Origin: Actinomycetota bacterium
GTDB taxonomy: Bacteria; Actinomycetota; Acidimicrobiia; Acidimicrobiales; Iamiaceae
Direction: 5' to 3'
NCBI GenBank assembly: GCA_019639095.1
Contig: JAHBSN010000002.1
Coordinates: forward strand, 1-41,803
DNA length: 41,803 nucleotides
A program made the translations under genes and the position numbers. Positions 1 through 8,595 of the stretch are shown here, in pieces. Within the stretch, counting starts at the first letter, position 1. Every line of letters starts with the position of its first letter. A model generated the notes under the pieces. The model was not told the DNA's origin. It did not search any database and saw only the letters and a list, made by a program, of their open reading frames with translations.

Positions 1-623
1 TCTTCGTGGTCGACGAGCGCGGCGAGGGCCTGTCGGGCTCGGTCACCACCGCCCTGGTGGCGGTGGGCGTGCTCGAGAAGGAGCCCGGCGCCACCATCCT
101 GCACAACCTCATCTGCTCCAAGGTGGTGCCCGAGGTCGTGCGCGAGCACGGTGGCACGCCGGTGCGCACCAAGGTCGGCCACTCCTACATCAAGGCCGAG
201 ATGGCGGCCACGGGCGCGGCGTTCGGCGGGGAGCACTCGGCGCACTACTACTTCCGCGACAACTTCCGGGCCGACTCCGGCCTCATCGCCGCCATGTTGG
301 TGCTCGAGCGCCTCTGCGCCACCGACGAGCCCATGTCGGTGGTGCGCCACCCCTTCGACCGCTACGCCGACTCCGGCGAGATCAACACCCAGGTGGCCGA
401 CCCCGCCGCCGTGATCGACGCCGTGGCCGCCGAGTACGCCGCCTCCCACCCCGACGCCGCCCAGGACCGCCTCGACGGCCTCACCGTCGACCTCGGCGAC
501 TGGTGGTTCAACCTGCGCCCGTCCAACACCGAGCCGCTGCTGCGCCTCAACCTCGAGGCCCGCACGCGAGACGAGTGCGACCTCCACACCTCCGAACTGC
601 TCCACCAGATCACCAAGGGATGA
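1..623 (+). CDS. manB: Phosphomannomutase/phosphoglucomutase, C-terminal part (5' end outside window)
   Basis: C-terminal ~207 residues of an alpha-D-phosphohexomutase, the cytoplasmic enzyme interconverting hexose 6- and 1-phosphates on the way to GDP-mannose or UDP-glucose. The reading frame is open from base 3, so the start and the phosphoserine loop lie upstream of the window. Visible signs are the domain III sugar-recognition stretch with GGEHSAHY at about nucleotides 226-250 and the domain IV phosphate-binding signature RPSNTEPLLRLNLEA near the end. The stop overlaps or abuts the next gene (ATGA at 620-623), so it heads an operon with the Trm112-like and SIS isomerase genes. The isomerase neighbour favours phosphomannomutase over phosphoglucomutase, but the substrate cannot be fixed from a fragment. 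Confidence 0.93.
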   Translation, partial: FVVDERGEGLSGSVTTALVAVGVLEKEPGATILHNLICSKVVPEVVREHGGTPVRTKVGHSYIKAEMAATGAAFGGEHSAHYYFRDNFRADSGLIAAMLVLERLCATDEPMSVVRHPFDRYADSGEINTQVADPAAVIDAVAAEYAASHPDAAQDRLDGLTVDLGDWWFNLRPSNTEPLLRLNLEARTRDECDLHTSELLHQITKG

Positions 624-631
624 CATCCGCC

Positions 632-865
632 ATGGCCCTCGACCCGAAGCTCCTCTCGATCCTCGCCTGCCCCGAGGACAAGGGCTCGCTGCTCTACTTC
701 GAGTCCGAGCACGCGCTCTACAACCCGCGGCTCAAGCGCCGCTACGAGATCCGCGACGACATCCCGGTGATGCTCCCCGACGAGGCCACCACCGTCGACG
801 ACGCGGAGCACGAGCGCCTCATGGCCAAGGCCGAGGCCGACGGCGTGCCCTCCACCCTCTCCTGA
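632..865 (+). CDS. Trm112-like small protein
   Basis: A 77-residue protein with the Trm112/YcaR fold signature: an LLSILACPEDKG start and a YEIRDDIPVMLPDEA end. Trm112 proteins stabilise methyltransferases in eukaryotes and archaea; the role of the bacterial relatives is poorly known. The zinc-binding Cys pairs of classical members are absent (only one Cys remains), so metal binding is unlikely. ATG at 632 is chosen because AAGGGA at 615-620 sits 11 nt upstream. An ATG at 620 overlapping the mutase stop (ATGA) would add four residues (MTSA). It lies between the mutase and the SIS isomerase, 5 nt before the latter, so it is probably co-translated with GDP-mannose enzymes. Confidence 0.85.
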   Translation: MALDPKLLSILACPEDKGSLLYFESEHALYNPRLKRRYEIRDDIPVMLPDEATTVDDAEHERLMAKAEADGVPSTLS

Positions 866-870
866 CCGCC

Positions 871-1905
871 GTGCCGGACTCCCTCGGGCTGCGAGACGCC
901 CTGTTCGACCTGCCCGAGCAGCTCGTGGCGGCCAGCCGCAGCCTGCCGGTCACCGGCCCGCTGCCCGAGCACGACGACATCGCCAACGTGCTCCTGCTCG
1001 GCACCGGCGCGGCGGGCTGGGCATGCGACCTGCTCGCGGCGGTGGCCGGGCCGTTCATGCCGGTGCCCGTGGTGGTGCACAAGGGGTTCGAGCCGCCCTC
1101 GTTCGTCGACGCCACCACGCTCGTGGTGGCCATCTCGGCCTCGGGCGACTCGCCCGAGGCGGTGGCCTCGGCCACCACGTCGGTGGAGGCCGGTGGGCGG
1201 CTCTTCGCCGTCACCAGCGGCGGGCAGCTGGGGGCCCTGGCCGACCAGCAGGCCGCGCCCACGGTCTTCCTGCCGGTGGCCACCTCGCCCATGCCCACCC
1301 GGGCGCGCATCGGCGCGCTGTCGGTGCCGGTGCTGCGGGCCTTCGAGGACATCGGCCTCTTCCCCGGTGCCCGGGACTGGATCGCGGCCGCGGTGGACCA
1401 GCTGCGAGCCCGTCGCGACGAGCTGGCCAAGGACGGCAACGCCGCCGTCGCCCTCGCTCGCGACCTCGCCGGCACCATCCCGCTCGTCTACGGCGGTGGC
1501 GCTGCCGGCGGCGTGGCCGCCTCGCGCTGGAAGGCGCAGCTGAACCAGAGCGCCAAGACCCCGGCGTTCACCGGCGAGCTGCCCGACGTCGTCCACGGCG
1601 AGATCGCCGGCTGGGGCCAGCACGGCGACGTCACCCGCCAGGTGCTCTCGCTGGTGCTGCTGCGCCACGACGAGGAGCCGCCGCAGCTCGCCGAGCAGTT
1701 CGCCGCGGTCGAGACCTGGACCGACGAGGTCGTCACCGGCATCCACACCGTGCGGGCCGAAGGCGACGGCGCCCTCGCCCAGATCCTCGACCTCGCCCTC
1801 TTCGGCGACGTCGTGGCGCTCGACCTGGCCGAGCGCGCCGGCATCGATCCGGGCCCCACCCCGGCCATCGCCGCATCCCCGGCGGCGGCCCCGTCGCCGG
1901 GCTGA
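871..1905 (+). CDS. SIS-domain phosphoglucose/phosphomannose isomerase family protein
   Basis: A 344-residue protein with an N-terminal SIS (sugar isomerase) domain. The sugar-phosphate-binding loop shows as VLLLGTGAAGWA near residue 40 and VVAISASGDSPEA near residue 90. The second half resembles the C-terminal domain of bifunctional phosphoglucose/phosphomannose isomerases, including an Arg/Lys-rich strand with NQSAKTPAFTGELPDVVHGE around residue 230. The expected reaction is fructose-6-P to mannose-6-P or glucose-6-P. The GTG start lies 5 nt after the previous stop, so this is an operon with the mutase; together they would make mannose-1-phosphate for glycan or polyprenol-mannose synthesis. 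Actinobacterial proteins of this type are often annotated only as SIS proteins, so the activity is inferred. Confidence 0.82.
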   Translation: MPDSLGLRDALFDLPEQLVAASRSLPVTGPLPEHDDIANVLLLGTGAAGWACDLLAAVAGPFMPVPVVVHKGFEPPSFVDATTLVVAISASGDSPEAVASATTSVEAGGRLFAVTSGGQLGALADQQAAPTVFLPVATSPMPTRARIGALSVPVLRAFEDIGLFPGARDWIAAAVDQLRARRDELAKDGNAAVALARDLAGTIPLVYGGGAAGGVAASRWKAQLNQSAKTPAFTGELPDVVHGEIAGWGQHGDVTRQVLSLVLLRHDEEPPQLAEQFAAVETWTDEVVTGIHTVRAEGDGALAQILDLALFGDVVALDLAERAGIDPGPTPAIAASPAAAPSPG

Positions 1906-1913
1906 GCACGGTC

Positions 1914-2843
1914 GTGCCCGGCCTCCCGCCCCACCTCGTCGAGCTGGCCGCCCGCGTGTCGAACCGCGGGCGCTGGGGCGCCGACGACCAGCGCGGCACG
2001 CTCAACCTGATCGACGCCGATGCCGTCCGGCGCGGCGCCGCCGCGGTGCGCCAGGGCCGGCCGTTCTCGCTGGCCATCCCGTTCGACGCCGACGGCCCCC
2101 AGACCGGCGGGATCCCCGGGCGGGACAACCCGGCGCTGGAGATGATCGCCGTCAACGTCGCCTACACCGGCGACGCCGACGGCTTCTGCACCAGCGACGA
2201 CCGCTTCTCGATGGGCGTGCAGAGCGCCACCCACTGGGATGCGCTCAGCCACGTGGGCTACGGCCACGAGCTCTACAACGGCACGCCGGACTCGGTCGTC
2301 ACCGAGGCCGGCGCCGCTCGGCTCGGGATCGAGGCCTTCGGCCCGGTGGCCACCCGGGGCGTGCTGCTCGACGTCGCCCGCCTGCACGGCGTCGACCACT
2401 TCGACGACAACCACCCGATCACCGGCGACGAGCTCGACGCCGCCGCGGCGGCCGCCGGCCTCGCCATCGAGCCGGGCGACATCGTCCTGGTGCGCACCGG
2501 GCACATGCACTTCCTGCGCACCGGGCCCAAGGATCGCTACCGCACCACCTGCCCCGGCCTGTCCACGCGATCCATCGAGTGGTTCCACGACCACCAGGTG
2601 GCCGGCGTGGCCACCGACACCCTGGTGCTCGAGTGCTTCCCGTGCGAGGACCCGGCGGTCCTGCTCCCGGTGCACATGATCCAGCTGCGCGACATGGGCC
2701 TGGCCCAGGGCCAGATGTGGGCGCTCGACGAGCTGGCCGCCGACTGTGCCGCCGACGGCCAGGCCGACTTCCTGCTCACCGCCACGCCGATCCCGCTCAC
2801 CGGCGCCAGCGGCGGCCTGGTTGCCCCCACGGCGGTCAAGTAG
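1914..2843 (+). CDS. Cyclase family protein (kynurenine formamidase-like metal hydrolase)
   Basis: A 309-residue protein of the cyclase/kynurenine formamidase family, metal-dependent hydrolases of amide or ester bonds. The metal-binding motif reads QSATHWDALSHVGYG at about residues 102-116, the form typical of the actinobacterial branch (SATHWDA in place of HxGTHxDxPxH). IVLVRTGHMHF and a late CFPCEDPAVLLPVHMIQLRDMG follow the family. The open frame extends far upstream, antisense-free but within the SIS gene; GTG at 1914, 8 nt after the SIS stop, is the first sensible start. Co-directional with the sugar-phosphate genes, but nothing links its substrate to them. Its stop lies 4 nt from the end of a convergent lipoprotein gene. 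Confidence 0.85.
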   Translation: MPGLPPHLVELAARVSNRGRWGADDQRGTLNLIDADAVRRGAAAVRQGRPFSLAIPFDADGPQTGGIPGRDNPALEMIAVNVAYTGDADGFCTSDDRFSMGVQSATHWDALSHVGYGHELYNGTPDSVVTEAGAARLGIEAFGPVATRGVLLDVARLHGVDHFDDNHPITGDELDAAAAAAGLAIEPGDIVLVRTGHMHFLRTGPKDRYRTTCPGLSTRSIEWFHDHQVAGVATDTLVLECFPCEDPAVLLPVHMIQLRDMGLAQGQMWALDELAADCAADGQADFLLTATPIPLTGASGGLVAPTAVK

Positions 2844-2847
2844 CGGA

Positions 2848-3618
2848 TCAGCCCACCAGGTCGTCCACTGCCGCCTCGAGTCGGTCCGACACCGATGCGA
2901 GGAGCTCGACGTCGGTGCGGTTCACCCCGAGGCTCTCGGGGTCGAGGCCGTCGCTGGCGCTGATGCTCACCCCCACCGTGCCCGTCCGGAACGCGAGGCC
3001 GTAGAGCTCGAGGGTGATCGGGTCGGCCTCGAAGGGCAGCGACACCTCCACCACGGCCTGGAACTTCACCGCCTGCTCGCCGTGGTCGGGATCGACCGCC
3101 GTCTGGAACCGCAGGGTGGTGGTCACCCCGTCGCGGTCGTCGACCACCACCTCGTCGCAGCGGTTGGTGGCCTCGACCCGCGCCTCGAGGTCGGCGTCGG
3201 TCCGCATGCGCGGCGTCGGATCGAGCTCCACCGACAGCTCGCGGCCGTCGCCGTCGACGTAGCGCCGGGTGACGTGGTCGTCGTCGGGGTCGTCGGGCTC
3301 GGCACCCATGAGGTCGGCCAGCTCGGGGCACTGGTCGGCGATGGCGCGATCGGTGGGGTCCTCGGCGCCCGATGCCGGGTCGGGCTCATCGGCCTCCGGG
3401 AGGGCCTCCACCCAGTCGGGACCCAGGTCGGCGGCGGCGGGCAGCACCCCGACGAGCTCGGCGGGGGTGGGACCGGGCCCGGGGGGATCGGTGGGGATCG
3501 TGGTGGGCGGGGCCGACGTGGTGGTGGCGGGGACGGCGGTGTCGTCCGACGAGCAGCCCACCAGCAGGGCCACGCCGAGCGCGGCCAGGGCGGTGCGGCG
3601 CGCCGGGCGTGGGGTCAA
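2848..3618 (-). CDS. Putative lipoprotein, unknown function
   Basis: A 256-residue exported protein with a twin-basic signal peptide and a lipobox (LLVGC, Cys about residue 22), so it should be lipid-anchored outside the membrane. A Thr/Pro-rich linker (residues 28-55) leads to an acidic, mostly beta-type domain with no motif I recognise. The TTG start at 3618 overlaps the stop of the LLM oxidoreductase gene (TTGA), which suggests translational coupling and a three-gene unit SDR, LLM, lipoprotein. No Met or GTG start gives a complete signal peptide, which supports TTG. Could be a substrate-binding or sensing protein; that is only a guess from location. Confidence 0.75.
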   Translation of the reverse strand: MTPRPARRTALAALGVALLVGCSSDDTAVPATTTSAPPTTIPTDPPGPGPTPAELVGVLPAAADLGPDWVEALPEADEPDPASGAEDPTDRAIADQCPELADLMGAEPDDPDDDHVTRRYVDGDGRELSVELDPTPRMRTDADLEARVEATNRCDEVVVDDRDGVTTTLRFQTAVDPDHGEQAVKFQAVVEVSLPFEADPITLELYGLAFRTGTVGVSISASDGLDPESLGVNRTDVELLASVSDRLEAAVDDLVG

Positions 3619-4484
3619 TCGCCCAGCTTGGCCAGGATGTCGTCGGCGAAGCGCTTCAGGCCGTCGACCTTGCCCTGCAGCGGCTGCTCGAAGCCGCCGT
3701 AGTAGGCCCAGGGCATGGTGAGCAGGTCGGTGACGCCTGCCTCCTCGGCCCGGCGGAAGTCGTCGACGGTGAGGGCGTCGCTCAGCGAGACGATCATCGA
3801 GAAGTCGGTGTCGGCGCGGCCGAGCCGGGCCCGCTCGGCGTCGAGCGTGGCGCGGTACTCGGCGGCCTGGTCGATCGAGATGAGGTCGGAGATCCAGCCG
3901 TCGTGGCGGGCGGCGCGGCGCAGGGCGGCGTCGGAGAGGCCGCCCACGTACACCGGCACCGGCGCGGGTGGGGCGGGGGTCATCTCGAGCCGGGGCACGT
4001 CGTAGAACTCACCGTGGTGCTCCACCCACCCGCCGGTCCAGAGCTCGGCCAGCAACTCGAGCATCTCGTCGGCTCGGGCGCCGCGCTTGCGGAACGGCTC
4101 GCCCAGCAGGTCGAACTCCTCCTCGCACCACCCCATGCCCACGCCGAGCGCCACGCGACCACCCGATAGCGCCGACGCGGTGGCCACCGCCTTGGCCACC
4201 GTGAAGGGATCGCGCATGGGCAGCACGTAGATGTTGGTGAAGAACCGCAGCTGCTCGGTGACCGCGGCCAGGGCGCCGATGGCCACCCACGGGTCGACCC
4301 AGGGCGTGAAGGCCTCCCACCGCCGGTTCCCGTCGTCGGTGTAGGGGTAGGGCGTCGTGAGCGTCTCGAGGTTCACCACGTGGTCGGCGAGGGCCATGGC
4401 GTGGTAGCCGGCGGCGTCGGCCGCCGTCGCGATCGGGGCCAGCTCCGCCGGTGGCAGGTAGGCCGTGGCCACCGAGACCCTCAC
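3615..4484 (-). CDS. LLM class F420-dependent oxidoreductase
   Basis: A 289-residue TIM-barrel protein of the luciferase-like monooxygenase class, most members of which in actinobacteria use coenzyme F420. Supporting signs are ALADHVVN near residue 33, the nonprolyl cis-peptide region around TNIYVLPMRDP (about residues 78-88), GGRVALGVGMGWCEEEF and the ending EAGVTDLLTMPW. The substrate is unknown. GTG at 4484 overlaps the upstream SDR stop (GTGA), so the two are coupled; the frame continues open into the SDR gene but carries no LLM-like sequence there. With an SDR partner and a KstR-like operator upstream, oxidation of a lipid or steroid-like compound is a reasonable inference. Confidence 0.9.
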   Translation of the reverse strand: MRVSVATAYLPPAELAPIATAADAAGYHAMALADHVVNLETLTTPYPYTDDGNRRWEAFTPWVDPWVAIGALAAVTEQLRFFTNIYVLPMRDPFTVAKAVATASALSGGRVALGVGMGWCEEEFDLLGEPFRKRGARADEMLELLAELWTGGWVEHHGEFYDVPRLEMTPAPPAPVPVYVGGLSDAALRRAARHDGWISDLISIDQAAEYRATLDAERARLGRADTDFSMIVSLSDALTVDDFRRAEEAGVTDLLTMPWAYYGGFEQPLQGKVDGLKRFADDILAKLGD

Positions 4485-5254
4485 GCGTGGGTCCCGCCGT
4501 CGATCCGGATGATCTCGCCGGTCATGTGCCGGCCGTCGTCGGAGGCGAGCAGCGCCACCACCGACGCCACGTCGGCGGCGTCGCCGAAGCCGGTGGGCGA
4601 CATGATGCGGCGCACGAGCTTCCCCTCGTCCTTGGTGAGGTCGTCGGGGAACTCGACGTTGTTCGTGATGCCCGAGGTGACGCTGCCGGGGGCGATGGCG
4701 TTCACCCGCACGCCCTCCTTGCAGTACTCCACGGCGAGGGTGTGGGTGAAGGCGGCGATGGCCCCCTTGGAGGAGGCGTAGGCCGCCATCCACGGGTGGC
4801 CGAAGAAGCTGCTGGTGGAGGCGGCGTTGACGATGGCGCCGCGCGACTCGATCAGGTGCGGCAGGGCGGCTCGGCACATCAGGAACGTGCCGGTGAGGTT
4901 GACGTCGATCACCCGCTTCCAGGTGTCGAGGTCGCACTCGTGGGTGCGCACGGTCTTGAGCATCCCGGCGATGTTGCACAGGGCGTCGAGGCGGCCCCAG
5001 CGCTCCACGGCGGCGGCGATCGTGCCGGCGGCCTGGTCCTCGTCGCTGATGTCGGCCACGTGGGCCACCACCTCGCCGCCCGGCGCGGCGCCGGCGAGGG
5101 CCTCGGCCACGGAGGCGTCGAGCGCGTCGGCGGTGATGTCCGAGGCCAGCACCTTGGCGCCCTCGGCGGCGAGCCGGGCGGCGGTGGCCCGGCCGATCCC
5201 CGAGGCGGCCCCGGTGACGATGACGACGCGATCGGTGAAGCGTTCCAGCGGCAT
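4481..5254 (-). CDS. SDR family NAD(P)-dependent oxidoreductase
   Basis: A 257-residue classical short-chain dehydrogenase: cofactor loop TGAASGIG at residues 14-21, acidic residue after strand beta2 (LASDI), NIAG at about 93-96, active-site Ser in NAASTSSF, YASSKG as YxxxK, and the PGSV stretch. The Asp at the end of beta2 favours NAD+ over NADP+. First gene of a three-gene operon with the LLM oxidoreductase and a lipoprotein. The ATG at 5254 lies 8 nt after a TAGGGT -10 box on the minus strand, so the mRNA is probably leaderless; a KstR-like inverted repeat adjoins that -10. The substrate is likely an alcohol or 3-hydroxyacyl/steroid compound, inferred only. Confidence 0.92.
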   Translation of the reverse strand: MPLERFTDRVVIVTGAASGIGRATAARLAAEGAKVLASDITADALDASVAEALAGAAPGGEVVAHVADISDEDQAAGTIAAAVERWGRLDALCNIAGMLKTVRTHECDLDTWKRVIDVNLTGTFLMCRAALPHLIESRGAIVNAASTSSFFGHPWMAAYASSKGAIAAFTHTLAVEYCKEGVRVNAIAPGSVTSGITNNVEFPDDLTKDEGKLVRRIMSPTGFGDAADVASVVALLASDDGRHMTGEIIRIDGGTHA

Positions 5255-5262
5255 GGGCCGTG

Positions 5263-5280
5263 ACCCTAGAACACGTTCCA
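5263..5280 (-). promoter_or_regulatory. Leaderless SDR promoter with KstR-like operator
   Basis: On the minus strand the -10 TAGGGT (5268-5263) is 8 nt before the SDR ATG. Directly upstream, 5267-5280 reads TAGAACACGTTCCA on +. This fits the TNNAACNNGTTNNA consensus of the TetR repressor KstR, which controls cholesterol catabolism in mycobacteria and rhodococci. The match is seen; binding by a KstR homologue is inferred. Confidence 0.6.
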
Positions 5281-5325
5281 GTTCGGCCGCGCCCGGCGCT
5301 CCGTGCCCGGAGGACGGCGGTGGAC

Positions 5326-5331
5326 TAGGTT
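5326..5331 (+). promoter_or_regulatory. -10 box for ahcY leader
   Basis: TAGGTT fits the TANNNT -10 pattern used throughout this window. It would start transcription near 5338 and give a leader of about 125 nt. Confidence 0.45.
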
Positions 5332-5334
5332 GGT

Positions 5335-5440
5335 CACCGGCCTTCGGGCCGGTGGGCTGTCATGGGTGAGCCAGCGGGCTCCAGCCCCACAACTCGAACG
5401 CTTCGTCCGGTCGCCTCGGCGCGCCCGGCCGAGCACCCAT
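5335..5440 (+). promoter_or_regulatory. Structured 5' leader of ahcY, possible riboswitch
   Basis: Three helices lie between the -10 and the ribosome-binding site. (1) An 8-bp perfect stem with a TTCG tetraloop (5335-5342/5347-5354). (2) A 7-bp stem ATGGGTG/CACCCAT (5362-5368/5434-5440) closing a junction. (3) Inside it, CTCGGC/GCCGAG (5415-5420/5428-5433), which abuts the closing stem so the two could stack. GGGCT occurs twice (5354-5358 and 5376-5380) and both copies can pair with AGCCC at 5383-5387, which gives alternative folds. It does not match the SAH or SAM-IV consensus as I know them. Confidence 0.5.
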
Positions 5441-5463
5441 CATCGACGCGTGGAGGAGACCCC

Positions 5464-6912
<1,449 letters not shown>

Positions 6913-6938
6913 TCCCCGCGATCAGCGTGGCGATCTGA

Positions 6939-6968
6939 CGGTGGCCGGGCCCTCGGGCCCGGCCACCG
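6939..6968. terminator. Hairpin terminator between ahcY and a convergent lipoprotein gene
   Basis: A 13-bp perfect GC stem (6939-6951/6956-6968) with a CTCG loop between the two convergent stops. There is no T-run, so termination strength is uncertain; it could serve both directions. Confidence 0.6.
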
Positions 6969-6980
6969 GCGCGTCCGGGC

Positions 6981-7301
6981 TCAGGTCGCCGGCGGCGCGG
7001 GGAGGTCGACCACCATCCCGGTGGCGGCGTCGGTCACCGACCGGGTTCCTGGCGGCACCTCCAGCACCACCTGCGGCCGGCACCGGCCCACCTTCGGGGT
7101 GCCGGTGATGCGCACGTCGTCGCCCACCACCTCGGCTCGCACGGCGTCGGCGCACTCGGTGGTGGCCACGAGGCGCCCGGCCCGATCCCAGCGGGTGGAG
7201 CGGATGGCGAGGGCCGTGCCGGCCTCGTCGGGCCCGCAGGATGCGAGGACCGCCAGCGCCACGGCGATCGACAGCAGGACGGCAGGGGAGCGGCGGCGCA
7301 C
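6981..7301 (-). CDS. Small putative lipoprotein
   Basis: A 106-residue exported protein: Arg-rich start, hydrophobic core and lipobox LASC (Cys about residue 22), then an ~80-residue soluble domain with two further Cys (near TTEC and VGRC) that may form a disulfide. No family recognised. GTG at 7301 is chosen because a TACGCT -10 box (7313-7308 on the minus strand) lies 6 nt upstream, giving a leaderless mRNA and a perfect signal peptide. It stands alone, convergent with ahcY and divergent from the thiolase gene, only 52 bp away. Confidence 0.72.
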   Translation of the reverse strand: MRRRSPAVLLSIAVALAVLASCGPDEAGTALAIRSTRWDRAGRLVATTECADAVRAEVVGDDVRITGTPKVGRCRPQVVLEVPPGTRSVTDAATGMVVDLPAPPAT

Positions 7302-7307
7302 CGTCGC

Positions 7308-7346
7308 AGCGTAGGAGCGGGGCCGGCCGCACCCCGGGGGTACGGT
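7308..7346. promoter_or_regulatory. Divergent leaderless promoters, lipoprotein (-) and thiolase (+)
   Basis: TACGCT on the minus strand (7313-7308) is 6 nt from the lipoprotein GTG. TACGGT on + (7341-7346) is 7 nt from the thiolase GTG at 7354. A GGCCGGCC palindrome lies between them. Confidence 0.55.
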
Positions 7347-7353
7347 GGCGGGC

Positions 7354-8595
7354 GTGACGACGGGCACACCTGCGGGGACCTGGGTGCTGGGCGGATGCCA
7401 GAGCGACTTCGCGCGCAACCGCAGCCGCGAGGGCGAGGGCTTCGACGCCCTCACCGCCGAGGTGGTGGCCGGCGCGCTCGCCGACGCCGGGGTCCAGGCG
7501 GCCGACATCGACACGGTCCACGTCGCCAACGCCTTCGGCCAGCTCTTCACCGGCCAGGGCCACCTCGGTGCCATGCCGGCCACCGTCGACCCGGACCTGT
7601 GGGGCCGGCCCGCCTCTCGCCACGAGGCGGCCTGCGCCTCGGGCAGCGTCGCCCTGCTCGCCGCCACCGCCGAGCTCGAGGCGGGCCGCTACGACGTCGC
7701 CCTCGTGGTGGGGGTGGAGCTCGAGCGCACCGTGCCCGGAGACGATGCGGCCCGGCACCTGGGCGCCGCGTCGTGGGTGGGCCACGAGGGCGAGCCGCGC
7801 TACGTCTGGCCGGCGGCGTTCTCCGACGTCGCCGCCGAGTACGACCGTCGCTACGGGCTCGACGACGCCCACCTCCACGCCTTCGCCGAGCTGGCCTATC
7901 GCAACGCCCGCACCAACCCCCTGGCCCAGACCCGCGAGTGGCGCTTCGGGCCGCACAGCTTCACCGACGACCCCGACGCCAACCCGGTGGTGGAGGGTCG
8001 GACCCGGCGCAACGACTGCAGCCAGGTGACCGACGGCGGTGCGGCCGTGGTGCTCGCATCGGATCGCTGGGTGCGCGACCACCCCGAGGTGCTGCGCGCC
8101 GGGCGGGCCGCGCGCATCGTGGGCTGGGGCCACCGCACCGTCGGCCTGCCGCTGGCGCCCAAGCTCGAGCGCAGCCGCACCGACACCCACGTGCTGCCCC
8201 ACGTGCGCGACACCTTCGCCGACGCCCTGCGCCGGGCCCGGCTCGGATCGGTCGACGACCTCCACGGGGTGGAGGTGCACGACTGCTTCGCGGCATCGGG
8301 CTACCTCGCCATCGACCACCTCGGCATCACGGCCCCGGGCGACTCGTGGAAGGCGATCGAGGCCGGGGAGATCGAGCGCGACGGGCGGATCCCGGTCAAC
8401 CCGAGCGGCGGCCTGATCGGCGGCGGCCACCCCGTGGGCGCCACGGGCGTCCGCATGGTGCTCGACGCCGCCCGCCAGGTGACCGGTCGGGCCGAGGGCA
8501 CCCAGGTGGCGGGCGCCACCCGCTTCGGCACGCTCAACATCGGTGGCAGCACCGCCACCACCTGCTCGTTCATCCTGGAGGGACCGGCCTCGTGA
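7354..8595 (+). CDS. Thiolase family protein (acetyl-CoA acetyltransferase/SCP-x type)
   Basis: A 413-residue thiolase with all catalytic elements: nucleophilic Cys in EAACASGS near residue 91, the His region VEVHDCFA near 307, and GGGHPVGATG near 354. It should cleave or form a C-C bond in acyl-CoA thioesters. The sequence is nearer the lipid-transfer/SCP-x group than to FadA-type thiolases. GTG at 7354 fits a leaderless promoter (TACGGT 7 nt upstream); a GTG at 7345 would overlap that -10 box. Its stop overlaps the carotenoid oxygenase start (GTGA at 8592-8595), so the two proteins are made together, an uncommon pairing. Confidence 0.9.
   Translation: MTTGTPAGTWVLGGCQSDFARNRSREGEGFDALTAEVVAGALADAGVQAADIDTVHVANAFGQLFTGQGHLGAMPATVDPDLWGRPASRHEAACASGSVALLAATAELEAGRYDVALVVGVELERTVPGDDAARHLGAASWVGHEGEPRYVWPAAFSDVAAEYDRRYGLDDAHLHAFAELAYRNARTNPLAQTREWRFGPHSFTDDPDANPVVEGRTRRNDCSQVTDGGAAVVLASDRWVRDHPEVLRAGRAARIVGWGHRTVGLPLAPKLERSRTDTHVLPHVRDTFADALRRARLGSVDDLHGVEVHDCFAASGYLAIDHLGITAPGDSWKAIEAGEIERDGRIPVNPSGGLIGGGHPVGATGVRMVLDAARQVTGRAEGTQVAGATRFGTLNIGGSTATTCSFILEGPAS

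Noticed and set aside
5335-5440. Direct assignment of the ahcY leader as an SAH or SAM-IV riboswitch
   Set aside because: The conserved cores I know for these classes are not visible; only helices can be supported.
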